A DNA stretch of 64,000 nucleotides. It comes from an uncultured Bacteroides sp. (GTDB lineage: Bacteria; Bacteroidota; Bacteroidia; Bacteroidales; Bacteroidaceae). The stretch is taken from assembly GCF_905207245.1 (NCBI RefSeq), contig NZ_CAJLKP010000014.1, positions 1 to 64,000 on the forward strand. The letters run 5' to 3'. The position numbers and the translations under genes are program-made. The notes under the pieces were generated by a model. That model saw only the letters and a program-made list of their open reading frames with translations, was not told the DNA's origin and did no database searches. This document shows, piece after piece, positions 16,554 through 23,688 of this stretch (positions within the stretch are counted from its first letter, which is position 1; each line of letters begins with the position of its first letter).

Positions 16554-17837
16554 ATGTCTTATTCATTAAACATCAAAGGTAAGGAAAACCCGAAAGACAA
16601 GCAACTTGTCAAGTTAGAAATGGTATTTTTTCAAAGCGGATATGCTCGTGTATCCAAGGTCTTGGACGTAACAGGCGCAATGAAAGACTGGGATAATGAA
16701 ACCCAGACATTCAAATCCAAAGGCACTGAAGCAGCTGCAAAGAACAAACTACTCCTTGACATGAAGATGCAGTATCTTAAAGTTGTCGAAGAGTGGGAAG
16801 CGACCAATCAGCCTTGGTCACCTGTTCAATGGTCGCACAGCCTTGATAATGTAAAAGCTATCAAGAGAGATGAACCTAAAGTAATAACTGTCGATAAATG
16901 GATACAAGACTATATCGAGGCGTGCCGAAAGACTGAAAGGGTTAAGAACGGGAACATACTTACTTGTTCCCAAAATGCCAAACACTTGCATTATTTCAGA
17001 CTGCAATTAGAACGCTTTACAACTGAACAGTACGGGAAGAGCTTTTCCACATATTTCTTTCAAGACATAACGGAACAGTTCGTGAAAGACTATGTTGCTT
17101 ATTTAGAGAAGGAAGGTATAAAGAAAGGCAATAAAAGTGGGCTGTGCACTAAGTTGAGAATGTTACGCGGCGTATGTTCCAATGCGAGAAAGGTAGATAT
17201 ACCCGGGGCTAAAATATCCCAGTTCACCTGTGTTAAGGAAAAGATGGTTTGGGATAACGTGGTCCCAAAAACGATTCCATTTGCTGTATTCCAACAAATC
17301 GAAAATATTGACCGGGATTACTTTACTGAAGAAGAACAATTCTATTTGGATCTATATCTCTTCAGTTTTTATGCCGGAGGCATGGGAGACAAAGACGTCT
17401 GTTATCTCACATGGGAATGCATTTCTGATGGAATGCTTATTTATGAACGCATGAAGACACGTAAACAGGCTAAAATGGTACTGACGGACAAGGCGCTCAA
17501 TATTATCAATAAATATAAGGCTAAGAGCTACGGTAACTTTGTTTTTCCAGTCTTCCAAGAAAAGCATGCAACTGAAAAGCAAAGGGATTCGCGGATTGCC
17601 GCCATCCAAAGAAAAGTCAATGCAGTCCTTGATCGCGTGCGTGGTATGATAATGTTTAAAGATAAAATCACTTGGTATTCCGCCCGAGGTACATTTATTA
17701 CCAAGATGGACGAGGCCGGTTTTTCAACTTTAACCATCGCAGAATTTGCAGGCAATAGCGTTCAAGCAATCCAGAAGCATTACTTCAAGAATACTAAACG
17801 GGACGAAATCCGCAGGACTATCAACAATATTATCTGA
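16554..17837 (+). CDS. Tyrosine recombinase (phage integrase), divergent catalytic motifs
   Basis: This 427-residue integrase of the Bacteroidetes phage_int_SAM-like type inserts and excises the prophage. The N-terminal arm-binding region (about 1-100) is followed by a core-binding helical domain (about 110-220) and a catalytic domain. The box-II region is TWYSARGTFITKMDEAGF (R378), and the nucleophile is Tyr410 in KHYFKNTKRDE. Two usual residues differ. The first catalytic Arg (normally in FYxRGM) is replaced, FYAGGMGDKDV, and the His after R378 is Gly. Loss of the first Arg is known in some Bacteroides integrases such as IntDOT. The gene is monocistronic with a clear terminator. Confidence 0.9.
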   Translation: MSYSLNIKGKENPKDKQLVKLEMVFFQSGYARVSKVLDVTGAMKDWDNETQTFKSKGTEAAAKNKLLLDMKMQYLKVVEEWEATNQPWSPVQWSHSLDNVKAIKRDEPKVITVDKWIQDYIEACRKTERVKNGNILTCSQNAKHLHYFRLQLERFTTEQYGKSFSTYFFQDITEQFVKDYVAYLEKEGIKKGNKSGLCTKLRMLRGVCSNARKVDIPGAKISQFTCVKEKMVWDNVVPKTIPFAVFQQIENIDRDYFTEEEQFYLDLYLFSFYAGGMGDKDVCYLTWECISDGMLIYERMKTRKQAKMVLTDKALNIINKYKAKSYGNFVFPVFQEKHATEKQRDSRIAAIQRKVNAVLDRVRGMIMFKDKITWYSARGTFITKMDEAGFSTLTIAEFAGNSVQAIQKHYFKNTKRDEIRRTINNII

Positions 17838-17863
17838 TAAGATAAGGCATCTTCTCCACCAAG

Positions 17864-17901
17864 TAAAGGACATCGTATTATTCGGTGTCCTTTATTTTTT
17901 T
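17864..17901 (+). terminator. Rho-independent terminator of the integrase gene
   Basis: The stem TAAAGGACA / TGTCCTTTA (17864-17872 / 17886-17894) is followed by seven T residues, 27 nt after the integrase stop. Confidence 0.85.
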
Positions 17902-17934
17902 CTCTAATCGTGGAGAATAAATTGAAAAAACTTA

Positions 17935-17942
17935 TATCTTTG
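17935..17942 (+). promoter_or_regulatory. Bacteroides -7 element before a structured leader
   Basis: TATCTTTG at 17935-17942 matches TAnnTTTG, with no clear -33 box. A start near 17949 would produce a leader of about 245 nt before the next gene, containing the folded region 17983-18167. Confidence 0.45.
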
Positions 17943-17948
17943 CTTTTG

Positions 17949-18167
17949 GAAATGGGGAGAAATCCACTTCCAACGTCGTAGTACGTTAACATATTGGTAG
18001 CAGAAAATCTGACAGTTTACTCATAACCCAATAATATGTTTAACGTTCGTGCCAGAACTATATACCTTTAGTATATGATTCAAACTGGTGCGGACTTAAC
18101 TATTATATTGGGTTTAGGCTTTGTCAGAGCCTTCTGCTCCGTAATAGAAGAGTCTCGCACCTTTTTT
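17949..18167 (+). ncRNA. Candidate attenuator or riboswitch-like structured leader RNA
   Basis: Three stems can be drawn by eye. P1 pairs 17983-17997 with 18028-18046 (ACGTTAACATATTGG with CCAATAATATGTTTAACGT, with bulges). P2 pairs 18048-18055 with 18085-18092 (CGTGCCAG with CTGGTGCG, two wobbles) and holds the hairpin ATATAC / GTATAT (18060-18076). A terminator pairs 18087-18096 with 18151-18161 (GGTGCGGACT with AGTCTCGCACC) and is followed by TTTTTT at 18162-18167. P2 and the terminator share 18087-18092, so they exclude each other, the layout of an attenuator. A tiny frame (11 codons from 18035) lies inside. The controlled gene would start at 18194. The ligand or signal is unknown; a free-standing small RNA is the alternative. 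Confidence 0.5.
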
Positions 18168-18193
18168 ATATGGGTGCGATAATATATCGGACC

Positions 18194-18583
18194 ATGGAAA
18201 GACCCAAAAATGACACTATCAAAACAGTAGTCCGTTCAATGCGACGGCAAACAATCTGTGAAAACTTCATTGTGCTGCAATCTGTAGCTTCCGATCTTAA
18301 TTTGAGGTTAGATTTTGAAGAATTAGAATTTGATGACGGCGATTTGTTTTGCTTTCCAATTCTACTGCATCAAATCTATAGCACTCAAATCTACGAAAAT
18401 ACCCTGTATATTCTATGCGATAATTTCGTGCTACACATTGTAAACCTGGATAACAAATACCACTGGATGAAATTACTGGAAAAGCAACCCGGCTTCGGAT
18501 GTCTGGCGTTTTGGATATTCAAACTAAAAGTGTCTCGTGTCGCCACTTGGCTTACTAAGATTTATCACCAATATCAAAAATAG
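18194..18583 (+). CDS. Phage protein of unknown function
   Basis: This protein has about 130 residues, starting at MERPKNDT. An upstream in-frame ATG at 18170 lies almost on the T-tract and is less likely. It is mixed alpha/beta with no signal peptide, contains the acidic stretch FEELEFDDGDLF, and has aromatic-rich helices near the C-terminus (GCLAFWIFKL). I do not recognise the family. It ends one base before the start of the next gene, so the two are co-expressed, presumably under control of the structured leader. The location beside the integrase suggests a lysogeny or accessory role. Confidence 0.6.
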   Translation: MERPKNDTIKTVVRSMRRQTICENFIVLQSVASDLNLRLDFEELEFDDGDLFCFPILLHQIYSTQIYENTLYILCDNFVLHIVNLDNKYHWMKLLEKQPGFGCLAFWIFKLKVSRVATWLTKIYHQYQK

Positions 18584-18859
18584 ATGAAAAAGAAAAATGC
18601 ACCATCAGAAGAATTATTAGCTCATCTGGAAGCAATTCCCGAACCAACTCAGGCAATAGATGAAGAAACCAGTGACTTAATCGTCGGAATACTCCAGAGT
18701 ATGAAAGCTGAGAATCCACTGGGGCTTAAACAGGAAGAGTCAGTTATAGAACTGGAAATACAAGCGGGGAAATTTATATGCCTGCTTGATGAAAAATGGG
18801 ATTTGAAAAGACTGTTCCGAGTGGATAACGAAGACGAAAAAACAACCCGCCTCAAATAA
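18584..18859 (+). CDS. Small acidic phage protein of unknown function
   Basis: This 91-residue protein is rich in Glu. The helical middle reads SDLIVGILQSMKAENPLG, and the C-terminus is basic (KRLFRVDNEDEKTTRLK). It has no recognisable domain. Its ATG follows the stop of the preceding gene directly, so it is translationally coupled to it. It is followed 13 nt later by a terminator, which closes this two-gene unit. Confidence 0.6.
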   Translation: MKKKNAPSEELLAHLEAIPEPTQAIDEETSDLIVGILQSMKAENPLGLKQEESVIELEIQAGKFICLLDEKWDLKRLFRVDNEDEKTTRLK

Positions 18860-18871
18860 TTTCCGGTCAGG

Positions 18872-18898
18872 AGCTTTTGCATTGAAGCTATTTTTTTT
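18872..18898 (+). terminator. Rho-independent terminator
   Basis: AGCTT / AAGCT (18872-18876 / 18885-18889) with an 8-nt loop is followed by eight T residues (18891-18898). Confidence 0.7.
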
Positions 18899-18931
18899 CG
18901 TGATGCTGGTGCGAAGTTAGATTATTTATCT

Positions 18932-18939
18932 TAATTTTG
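18932..18939 (+). promoter_or_regulatory. Bacteroides -7 element for the H1-like gene
   Basis: TAATTTTG at 18932-18939 matches TAnnTTTG and lies 20 nt before the ATG at 18959. Just upstream, CTGGTGCG (18906-18913) repeats the word found in the antiterminator stem at 18085-18092. Confidence 0.5.
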
Positions 18940-18958
18940 CGTCTCATTATTAAACGAT

Positions 18959-19141
18959 ATGAATATGAAAGAGCTATTAGAAAAAGTGAATGAATCATTC
19001 GCAGCATTTATTGAGGATGCAAATCTTCAGATAGAAAAAAATAATAAGGCAGCCGGTACCCGTGCTCGCAAAGCATCACTGGAAATCGAAAAGATGATGA
19101 AAGGATTTCGTAAAGCCTCTCTGGAAGCTTCAAAACAATAA
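18959..19141 (+). CDS. Histone H1-like protein (Bacteroidetes small H1 family)
   Basis: This 60-residue, Lys/Arg- and Ala-rich helical protein has the sequence style of the short proteins annotated as histone H1 in Bacteroides: MKELLEKVNESFAAFIED, NNKAAGTRARKASLEIEKM, then FRKASLEASK. The family is predicted to bind DNA or nucleic acid through its basic helices; its role in Bacteroides is little known. It is a single-gene unit with its own promoter and terminator, placed between the integrase unit and the late phage genes. A paralogue is usual in the host chromosome, so this may be a phage-borne copy that modulates nucleoid or viral DNA packing. Confidence 0.85.
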   Translation: MNMKELLEKVNESFAAFIEDANLQIEKNNKAAGTRARKASLEIEKMMKGFRKASLEASKQ

Positions 19142-19163
19142 CCAGCGAACTGAACAAAATTAA

Positions 19164-19203
19164 AAAGTCGTTCTATCTTTTGGTAGAGCGACTTTCTTAT
19201 TTA
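19164..19203 (+). terminator. Terminator of the H1-like gene
   Basis: AAAGTCG with TTCTA pairs back to TAGAGCGACTTT (19164-19175 / 19184-19195), followed by CTTATTTAA. Confidence 0.75.
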
Positions 19204-19243
19204 ATTTCGGTGAACAATAAACAAAAATATTTGTTTTCTATTA

Positions 19244-19400
19244 TAATCGTTCTTAGGGCTTTGTGCCTATGTGAATAGCCGCAACAGTTAGTTCTAATGT
19301 CTCCCTGACATTGCAGAACGATTAAATAGTAGTTTTGTCGTGTTTTATTTTGTGTTTGTGTTGTGACGGTGCTGCGATGTGAATCGAGGTACCGTTTTTT
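19244..19400 (+). ncRNA. Candidate structured RNA between the H1-like gene and the late operon end
   Basis: A perfect 10-bp inverted repeat TAATCGTTCT / AGAACGATTA (19244-19253 / 19315-19324) encloses 61 nt that contain the hairpin AATGTC-TCCCT-GACATT (19296-19312). Further right a terminator-like hairpin, ACGGT / ACCGT (19366-19370 / 19391-19395) with an inner CGAT / ATCG, is followed by TTTTTT. TAGTTTTG at 19330-19337 could also start a short RNA. No ORF fits. The likely product is one small RNA or two adjacent elements on the plus strand, convergent with the late genes. This is inference from folding only. Confidence 0.4.
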
Positions 19401-20418
19401 ATGTCAGCCACGGATTCTTATACGGGTCATAGCTTGTCTGGAAAGTGGCAAGCTGCCAATCCATTACCGGCTTCTTATCCTCTGCCAATCTTCTCGGAAT
19501 CTGCGGATTGAGGCGTAGCTTCGCCGCATCATTCAACCACTTCATAGAATCCTCATAGTCTCGCAACCGGACAACACTCACGTTATTAGGAGCAATCAGT
19601 TTTGTAAGTTCATACACCGCTAACCTGAGCATGTGCTTTTTCAGGTTGTAGTTACGCGGATCATGTAACGACAGGTTCTTTCCGACTTCCGGAATATCCG
19701 AGTTCACATCGAGTTCTGGGTAGAACACCTTACCTTCGTAAACCACATACTCGTGCCCGTTTAACTCATACTGATTATAGCTGAAATCATAATCGGCTAT
19801 CGCTCCCCAGTTCTTGCTCTCTAAGGGTGTGATATTATTGTCGAAGCTATCGAGGCTCATTAAAGTGTAAAAAACTCCTTCATAACGAACCACATCCCAA
19901 AGGTTGTACTCTACCGGTTCCCAATCGAAATAGTGTGCTTCCAGCCAGCCACTAACCAAAGGGATTCTGATGTTATCGAATTTATACCCGTTATCCTGAA
20001 GACACATATACAGGATGTCGTTGTACTTCACAATATTCCCTTTGTAGTAGGTTCCGAACTGGGAGTAGTTATTTATCGTTTCCATATCCAAGTTCGTGTC
20101 CAGATGCTCTTCCCAGTATTCAACCAATGAAGGCACTTTATAACCACTGATTGATTGGGTTACTTCATATATTCTATTCTCCAGATAGATATGCGTCCCA
20201 ACCGGAAAAGTGATGCGTCTGTCGTACTTCGCAATATACTTTCCCCGGTTCAGTTCTTGTACTACTTCGTAATTCTCACTCAAATACTCTACGATACTCA
20301 TTTCAGCCGCTTCTTCTGCCTGAATAAAACGTCCGGTATCGTTGCGGGTAATCTGGGAAAGAGCTTCCGGTGTGAGAAGACTCAAGTAATCGGAATCATT
20401 AAGAAAACGTCTGTACAT
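19399..20418 (-). CDS. Phage head-tail or structural protein with two CBM5/12-like repeats
   Basis: This protein has about 339 residues, starting at MYRRFLNDSDY (20418); further upstream extension would overlap the terminase and adds unrelated residues. It is encoded directly downstream of the large terminase (11 nt apart), where a connector, portal-associated or head-completion protein is expected. The N-terminal part resembles Mu gp36-like adaptors only loosely. Two internal segments have the pattern of carbohydrate-binding CBM5/12 repeats: GTYYKGNIVKYNDILYMC... and YNLWDVVRYEGVFYTLM..., each ending in a Trp. The C-terminus is Pro/Trp rich. The function is inferred from position. Confidence 0.6.
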   Translation of the reverse strand: MYRRFLNDSDYLSLLTPEALSQITRNDTGRFIQAEEAAEMSIVEYLSENYEVVQELNRGKYIAKYDRRITFPVGTHIYLENRIYEVTQSISGYKVPSLVEYWEEHLDTNLDMETINNYSQFGTYYKGNIVKYNDILYMCLQDNGYKFDNIRIPLVSGWLEAHYFDWEPVEYNLWDVVRYEGVFYTLMSLDSFDNNITPLESKNWGAIADYDFSYNQYELNGHEYVVYEGKVFYPELDVNSDIPEVGKNLSLHDPRNYNLKKHMLRLAVYELTKLIAPNNVSVVRLRDYEDSMKWLNDAAKLRLNPQIPRRLAEDKKPVMDWQLATFQTSYDPYKNPWLT

Positions 20419-20428
20419 ATTAATAGTT

Positions 20429-22012
20429 TTAGTAGTTAAATCCTTCTGAAATGGTAGCTGTAGAAAGGATGCTGCCGCTATCGTCACCGCTCTTGAACTT
20501 ATACCACGCATCTCTGAGATAATAGCAAAGCAAATAATCAAGGCAATCTGACAAGTGGCCGTATTTTTCGTACTTCACTCCGGTTTTAGAGTCCGTTACT
20601 TTAGGCTTTCCTTTGCTTCCGTCCTCGTTCTTTAGCTGATAGATTAAGTCCTGTGTAAGTTTCCGGCAACGCAGGTCAATCATTATTTCCCAACCGTTGT
20701 AACCTTTGAAAACTTCATTCACAAACTCACAACGTGGTGCCTGTGGCGGTTGCTTCTTCAGGAGCTTAATCTTAGGACGCAATATACCTTTGCCCAACGT
20801 CTCATTTATTATCGTATAGTTATTCACACCGTCCTCGTTGGTAGTTGAACGTTGGAGTCCGGCTGGGTCGCCTGTTATATCCAATCCGCCGATGTGCTTT
20901 TGACGGTACATCTTCTTCTTGATTTTTCGGGCGAGTGATGGTGTATTGTTTTCCTTATCCTCTGCCTTTCCCAGTATCTCTTCAATAATATATACCTTCT
21001 TTTTATCATAGTCAATCTGAACTAACAGAGTAGACATATATGGTGCAACATTGAAGTCCCACACAACGATCAGCGGCTTAGTTGGGTCATATACCTTTTC
21101 TTTCAGTCCGGTAATCAAATGCTTGGTCCCGTCGAACTGATTGTAGAGTGCCATGTCATTCGCCTCTACGAAGTCCCAGTTACCATACAACAATCTTTCT
21201 TTCGTTGCCTGATCGCTGATTTTATTCAATGCAGCCTCGTAGGTTTGGCGGAAGGCGATGTCGGGGTTGTCGAATACACTGAAAGGCACATAAAATTCTC
21301 CTTCACGTGTAACTGTCTTGTCTCCGTTTTCGTCCTGTACGAATCGGGTTCTTACCCAGTTGGTTGTCGGATTGGTTGTAAGGAGCATTTTAGAAACTTT
21401 GAATGTCTCGTGTGTCTTCCATCGTAAACGAGAAAACAATACTTCAATTGCTTTCTGACTTACTTCGGAAACCTCATCACATGCTGCAATCGTTGCTTCC
21501 ATTGAACCAAAACGCTCGAAATTTGGGTCTGAGGGTAAATCTGCTAAATCAAGCATCAGAATTACTGAATCATTCCAAAACCGAAGAGTTCCGGCTACGC
21601 TGTTAATATGATAGTTCACATCTTCAACGAGCCCCCAGCTCTTAATAATCATACGGATTGTATTCCATGTACTTTCCTTTAAAGATTTCAACGTCTTTCG
21701 CGCCACTATAGCACGCACATCCGGAAATCTAATACAACTACTTACAAGCCAAACACTTGCAAGAAAACTTTTGCCTCCACCGGCGGCCCCACCACCAAGA
21801 ACCAACTGTGGAATGTTAGAATTACTACATTTAATGCAAAATGGTTTGTATTTAGGATTATGGTTTGTATCATACCCTATTAACTTTTGCTCAATGCCAC
21901 CTCCACATAGCGGACATTCAGGTTGAAGTAGTTTCCAAAGTTCATACTGTTTAGGTGAAGGCTTGAAGTCAATGTGAAGGTTTTTAGGCGGGACCAACTT
22001 TTTACTTGCCAT
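20429..22012 (-). CDS. terL: Phage terminase large subunit
   Basis: This is the motor ATPase and nuclease that packages phage DNA. The Walker A region is VLGGGAAGGGKS (about 71-82). The Walker B with catalytic acid is AACDEVSEV (D179/E180), and the coupling motif is LLTTNPT. The C-terminal RNase H-like nuclease starts with VVWDFNVAPYM and continues with DITGDPAG and DCLDYLLCY. An unusual N-terminal insertion carries two Cys pairs, CPLC (33-36) and CIKC (59-62), which look like a zinc ribbon. The length of 527 aa is normal. The start overlaps the DUF5675 gene stop by 11 nt. The small subunit gene is 9 kb away (30941-31438), separated by lysis genes and the cargo block. Confidence 0.93.
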   Translation of the reverse strand: MASKKLVPPKNLHIDFKPSPKQYELWKLLQPECPLCGGGIEQKLIGYDTNHNPKYKPFCIKCSNSNIPQLVLGGGAAGGGKSFLASVWLVSSCIRFPDVRAIVARKTLKSLKESTWNTIRMIIKSWGLVEDVNYHINSVAGTLRFWNDSVILMLDLADLPSDPNFERFGSMEATIAACDEVSEVSQKAIEVLFSRLRWKTHETFKVSKMLLTTNPTTNWVRTRFVQDENGDKTVTREGEFYVPFSVFDNPDIAFRQTYEAALNKISDQATKERLLYGNWDFVEANDMALYNQFDGTKHLITGLKEKVYDPTKPLIVVWDFNVAPYMSTLLVQIDYDKKKVYIIEEILGKAEDKENNTPSLARKIKKKMYRQKHIGGLDITGDPAGLQRSTTNEDGVNNYTIINETLGKGILRPKIKLLKKQPPQAPRCEFVNEVFKGYNGWEIMIDLRCRKLTQDLIYQLKNEDGSKGKPKVTDSKTGVKYEKYGHLSDCLDYLLCYYLRDAWYKFKSGDDSGSILSTATISEGFNY

Positions 22013-22445
22013 TGATTATTTCGATTGTGATGTGTTTTTCTTTGGATAGAATAGCGTTCAACTTGTCAGAGGTGACACGTGACTCGGTTACTTTGCCCTT
22101 GATGGTGTTATTACCAACAAGCACGCATCCGGCTGAATCTACTGCCGTTGTACCGCTATGAATGAGAATCCCGATAAAGTGAGGTACATTGTGCAGAAGT
22201 GGTAGTTTCTTTTTGAATCGTGGACTGTGCTCCATTGTCACCTTGTAGGTTCCGGCTGGAATGCCAGTCTCCGCATAAATCTTCCCTTTACATTCACAGG
22301 ATTGTCCTTTGGGAGTATAAGGGCAAGCTGCTGGAAGTTCTCTTACCTTGTCTTCAATGGTATTACAGAAGAACTTCCCGTTGATGAACAAATCTCCGAC
22401 GGTGTATTTGTCACCGAGAAATTTACGTTTCAGTGTGAGTTTCAT
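22002..22445 (-). CDS. DUF5675-family phage protein
   Basis: This 147-residue protein has the DUF5675 pattern: FINGKFFCNTIEDKVRE, GIPAGTYKVTMEHSPRF, FIGILIHSGTTAVDSAGCVL and a closing beta strand. The conserved HSGTT...S.GC.L resembles the L,D-transpeptidase-like HxG...SxGC catalytic pattern, so a cell-wall role near the lysis genes is plausible but not established. It has no signal peptide. It is translationally coupled to terL. It is the last late gene before the opposite-strand cargo block. Confidence 0.8.
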   Translation of the reverse strand: MKLTLKRKFLGDKYTVGDLFINGKFFCNTIEDKVRELPAACPYTPKGQSCECKGKIYAETGIPAGTYKVTMEHSPRFKKKLPLLHNVPHFIGILIHSGTTAVDSAGCVLVGNNTIKGKVTESRVTSDKLNAILSKEKHITIEIINGK

Positions 22446-22552
22446 AGTTGGGGTAGTTTAGATTATATTTATATATTGATGAATAGATAGATTACCTTAA
22501 AGATGGTTATTATTAAAAGCTTTGGTAACTATATAGTTTGGTTAACCTAATG

Positions 22553-22572
22553 CCCCTAATTCTAATTAGGGG
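22553..22572. repeat. Perfect hairpin in the 208-nt gap before the cargo operon
   Basis: CCCCTAATT-CT-AATTAGGGG (22553-22572) is a perfect 9-bp stem with a 2-nt loop and no T-tract on either strand. It lies between divergent genes and could be an operator. Confidence 0.55.
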
Positions 22573-22618
22573 AAAATTATGTTGAGTAATATATATATGT
22601 TAATGATGAAAATTATAG

Positions 22619-22626
22619 TATATTTG
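22619..22626 (+). promoter_or_regulatory. Promoter of the cargo operon
   Basis: TATATTTG at 22619-22626 is a full match to TAnnTTTG, 28 nt before the first cargo ATG. The -33 position (GTTAATG) is weak. It gives the cargo genes transcription independent of the phage late operon, on the opposite strand. Confidence 0.5.
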
Positions 22627-22653
22627 TAGAAACGATAATCTAATATTTGTATA

Positions 22654-23679
22654 ATGGAAAAATGTAAACTTTGTAAAGTCAATGATGCTAATAAAAAAGG
22701 GTCCCATATAGTACCTCATTTTTTATTAAAACGAATTGATAATGCGGAAGGAGAACATGGACGAGATCGTGAACTTGGTTTTGTGATAGAAGAAAATGAT
22801 ACTAAATCATATTTTGGACGTTCTTTGCAACCAGAAAAGTTAGAAGAAGTATTTGGAGAAGTTTCTGATGAAGAAATTAAGAAGAATGAAATTCCATCAG
22901 TGGTGGATAATATCTTTTGTTCCTCATGCGAAAAAAGACTTTCAATAATTGAAGCAGAATATGCTAAAACATTAAAGAACTTTTCCGATAGTGTATATAA
23001 GTCAGGTTGTTCGACTGCTGTAGGATTATTGTTCTGGATGAGTGTAGTATGGAGAATGTCTATTCATAAGCAATATGGTACACATTTAACATCTGGTGAA
23101 GAAGAAACTTGTAGAAGTATATTAAACAGATTCCTAACACACTCCATAGAATCTATTGACGAAGAGAGCATGAAGTCGCACAAATTATTAAAGAGAATAT
23201 CTTATAAGCTTATGCGTGCGCCTAATTTCACTGATAATCATACAACTTTATTATTCTTTCATCCATTGTTTAGAAATCCTTATTCATTGTTGGTTGATGA
23301 GTACATTTTACTGTTCTCCTTAAAAGGAAATTATATTCAATTAAAAGATTTCTATGGAATAAAGGATGAACTTTCCCAGTCACCTATCAATAAAGTGGGG
23401 ACAGAAGAAAAGATTCTTCCAATTGAAAAAGAAAAAATGGAAAAGGCTATTCTGCAAATAATAGATAAAGTGAAAGATATTAAGCTCTCACAAATAGTAA
23501 AGTTGCTTGATGAAATCCATGTAAGTTTAGGAGGAGAAGGCTCTATAATGCCCGGTTGGATAAAACAACAGATATTCGATGAAATAACTTCCGATGAGAA
23601 AAAAATTGGAAGAAAATATTCAAAAAATGATATCAGAGAGTCTATTATAAAAGTGTTATCACAATTTGTAAAACAATAA
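22654..23679 (+). CDS. HNH-like zinc protein, first gene of candidate conflict module
   Basis: This 341-residue protein opens with CKLCKVN (C4, C7), then GSHIVPHFLLKRI (H18), and later FCSSCEKRLS (C89, C92). This order (CxxC, SHIxPxFLLK, CxxCE) is seen in a group of HNH/treble-clef-like proteins common near mobile elements and defence genes. The remainder is helical, with an aromatic segment LLFWMSVVWRMS and a charged C-terminal helical tail. It could cut or sense nucleic acid, but the catalytic His is not certain. Base composition is much more AT-rich than the phage genes around it, indicating a separate origin. The next gene follows after 9 nt, so the operon is tight. Confidence 0.7.
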   Translation: MEKCKLCKVNDANKKGSHIVPHFLLKRIDNAEGEHGRDRELGFVIEENDTKSYFGRSLQPEKLEEVFGEVSDEEIKKNEIPSVVDNIFCSSCEKRLSIIEAEYAKTLKNFSDSVYKSGCSTAVGLLFWMSVVWRMSIHKQYGTHLTSGEEETCRSILNRFLTHSIESIDEESMKSHKLLKRISYKLMRAPNFTDNHTTLLFFHPLFRNPYSLLVDEYILLFSLKGNYIQLKDFYGIKDELSQSPINKVGTEEKILPIEKEKMEKAILQIIDKVKDIKLSQIVKLLDEIHVSLGGEGSIMPGWIKQQIFDEITSDEKKIGRKYSKNDIRESIIKVLSQFVKQ

Positions 23680-23688
23680 ATACAAGGT

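Noticed and set aside
22553..22572. Hairpin as terminator of the late operon
   Set aside because: No T-tract follows on either strand, and the late genes are transcribed away from it.
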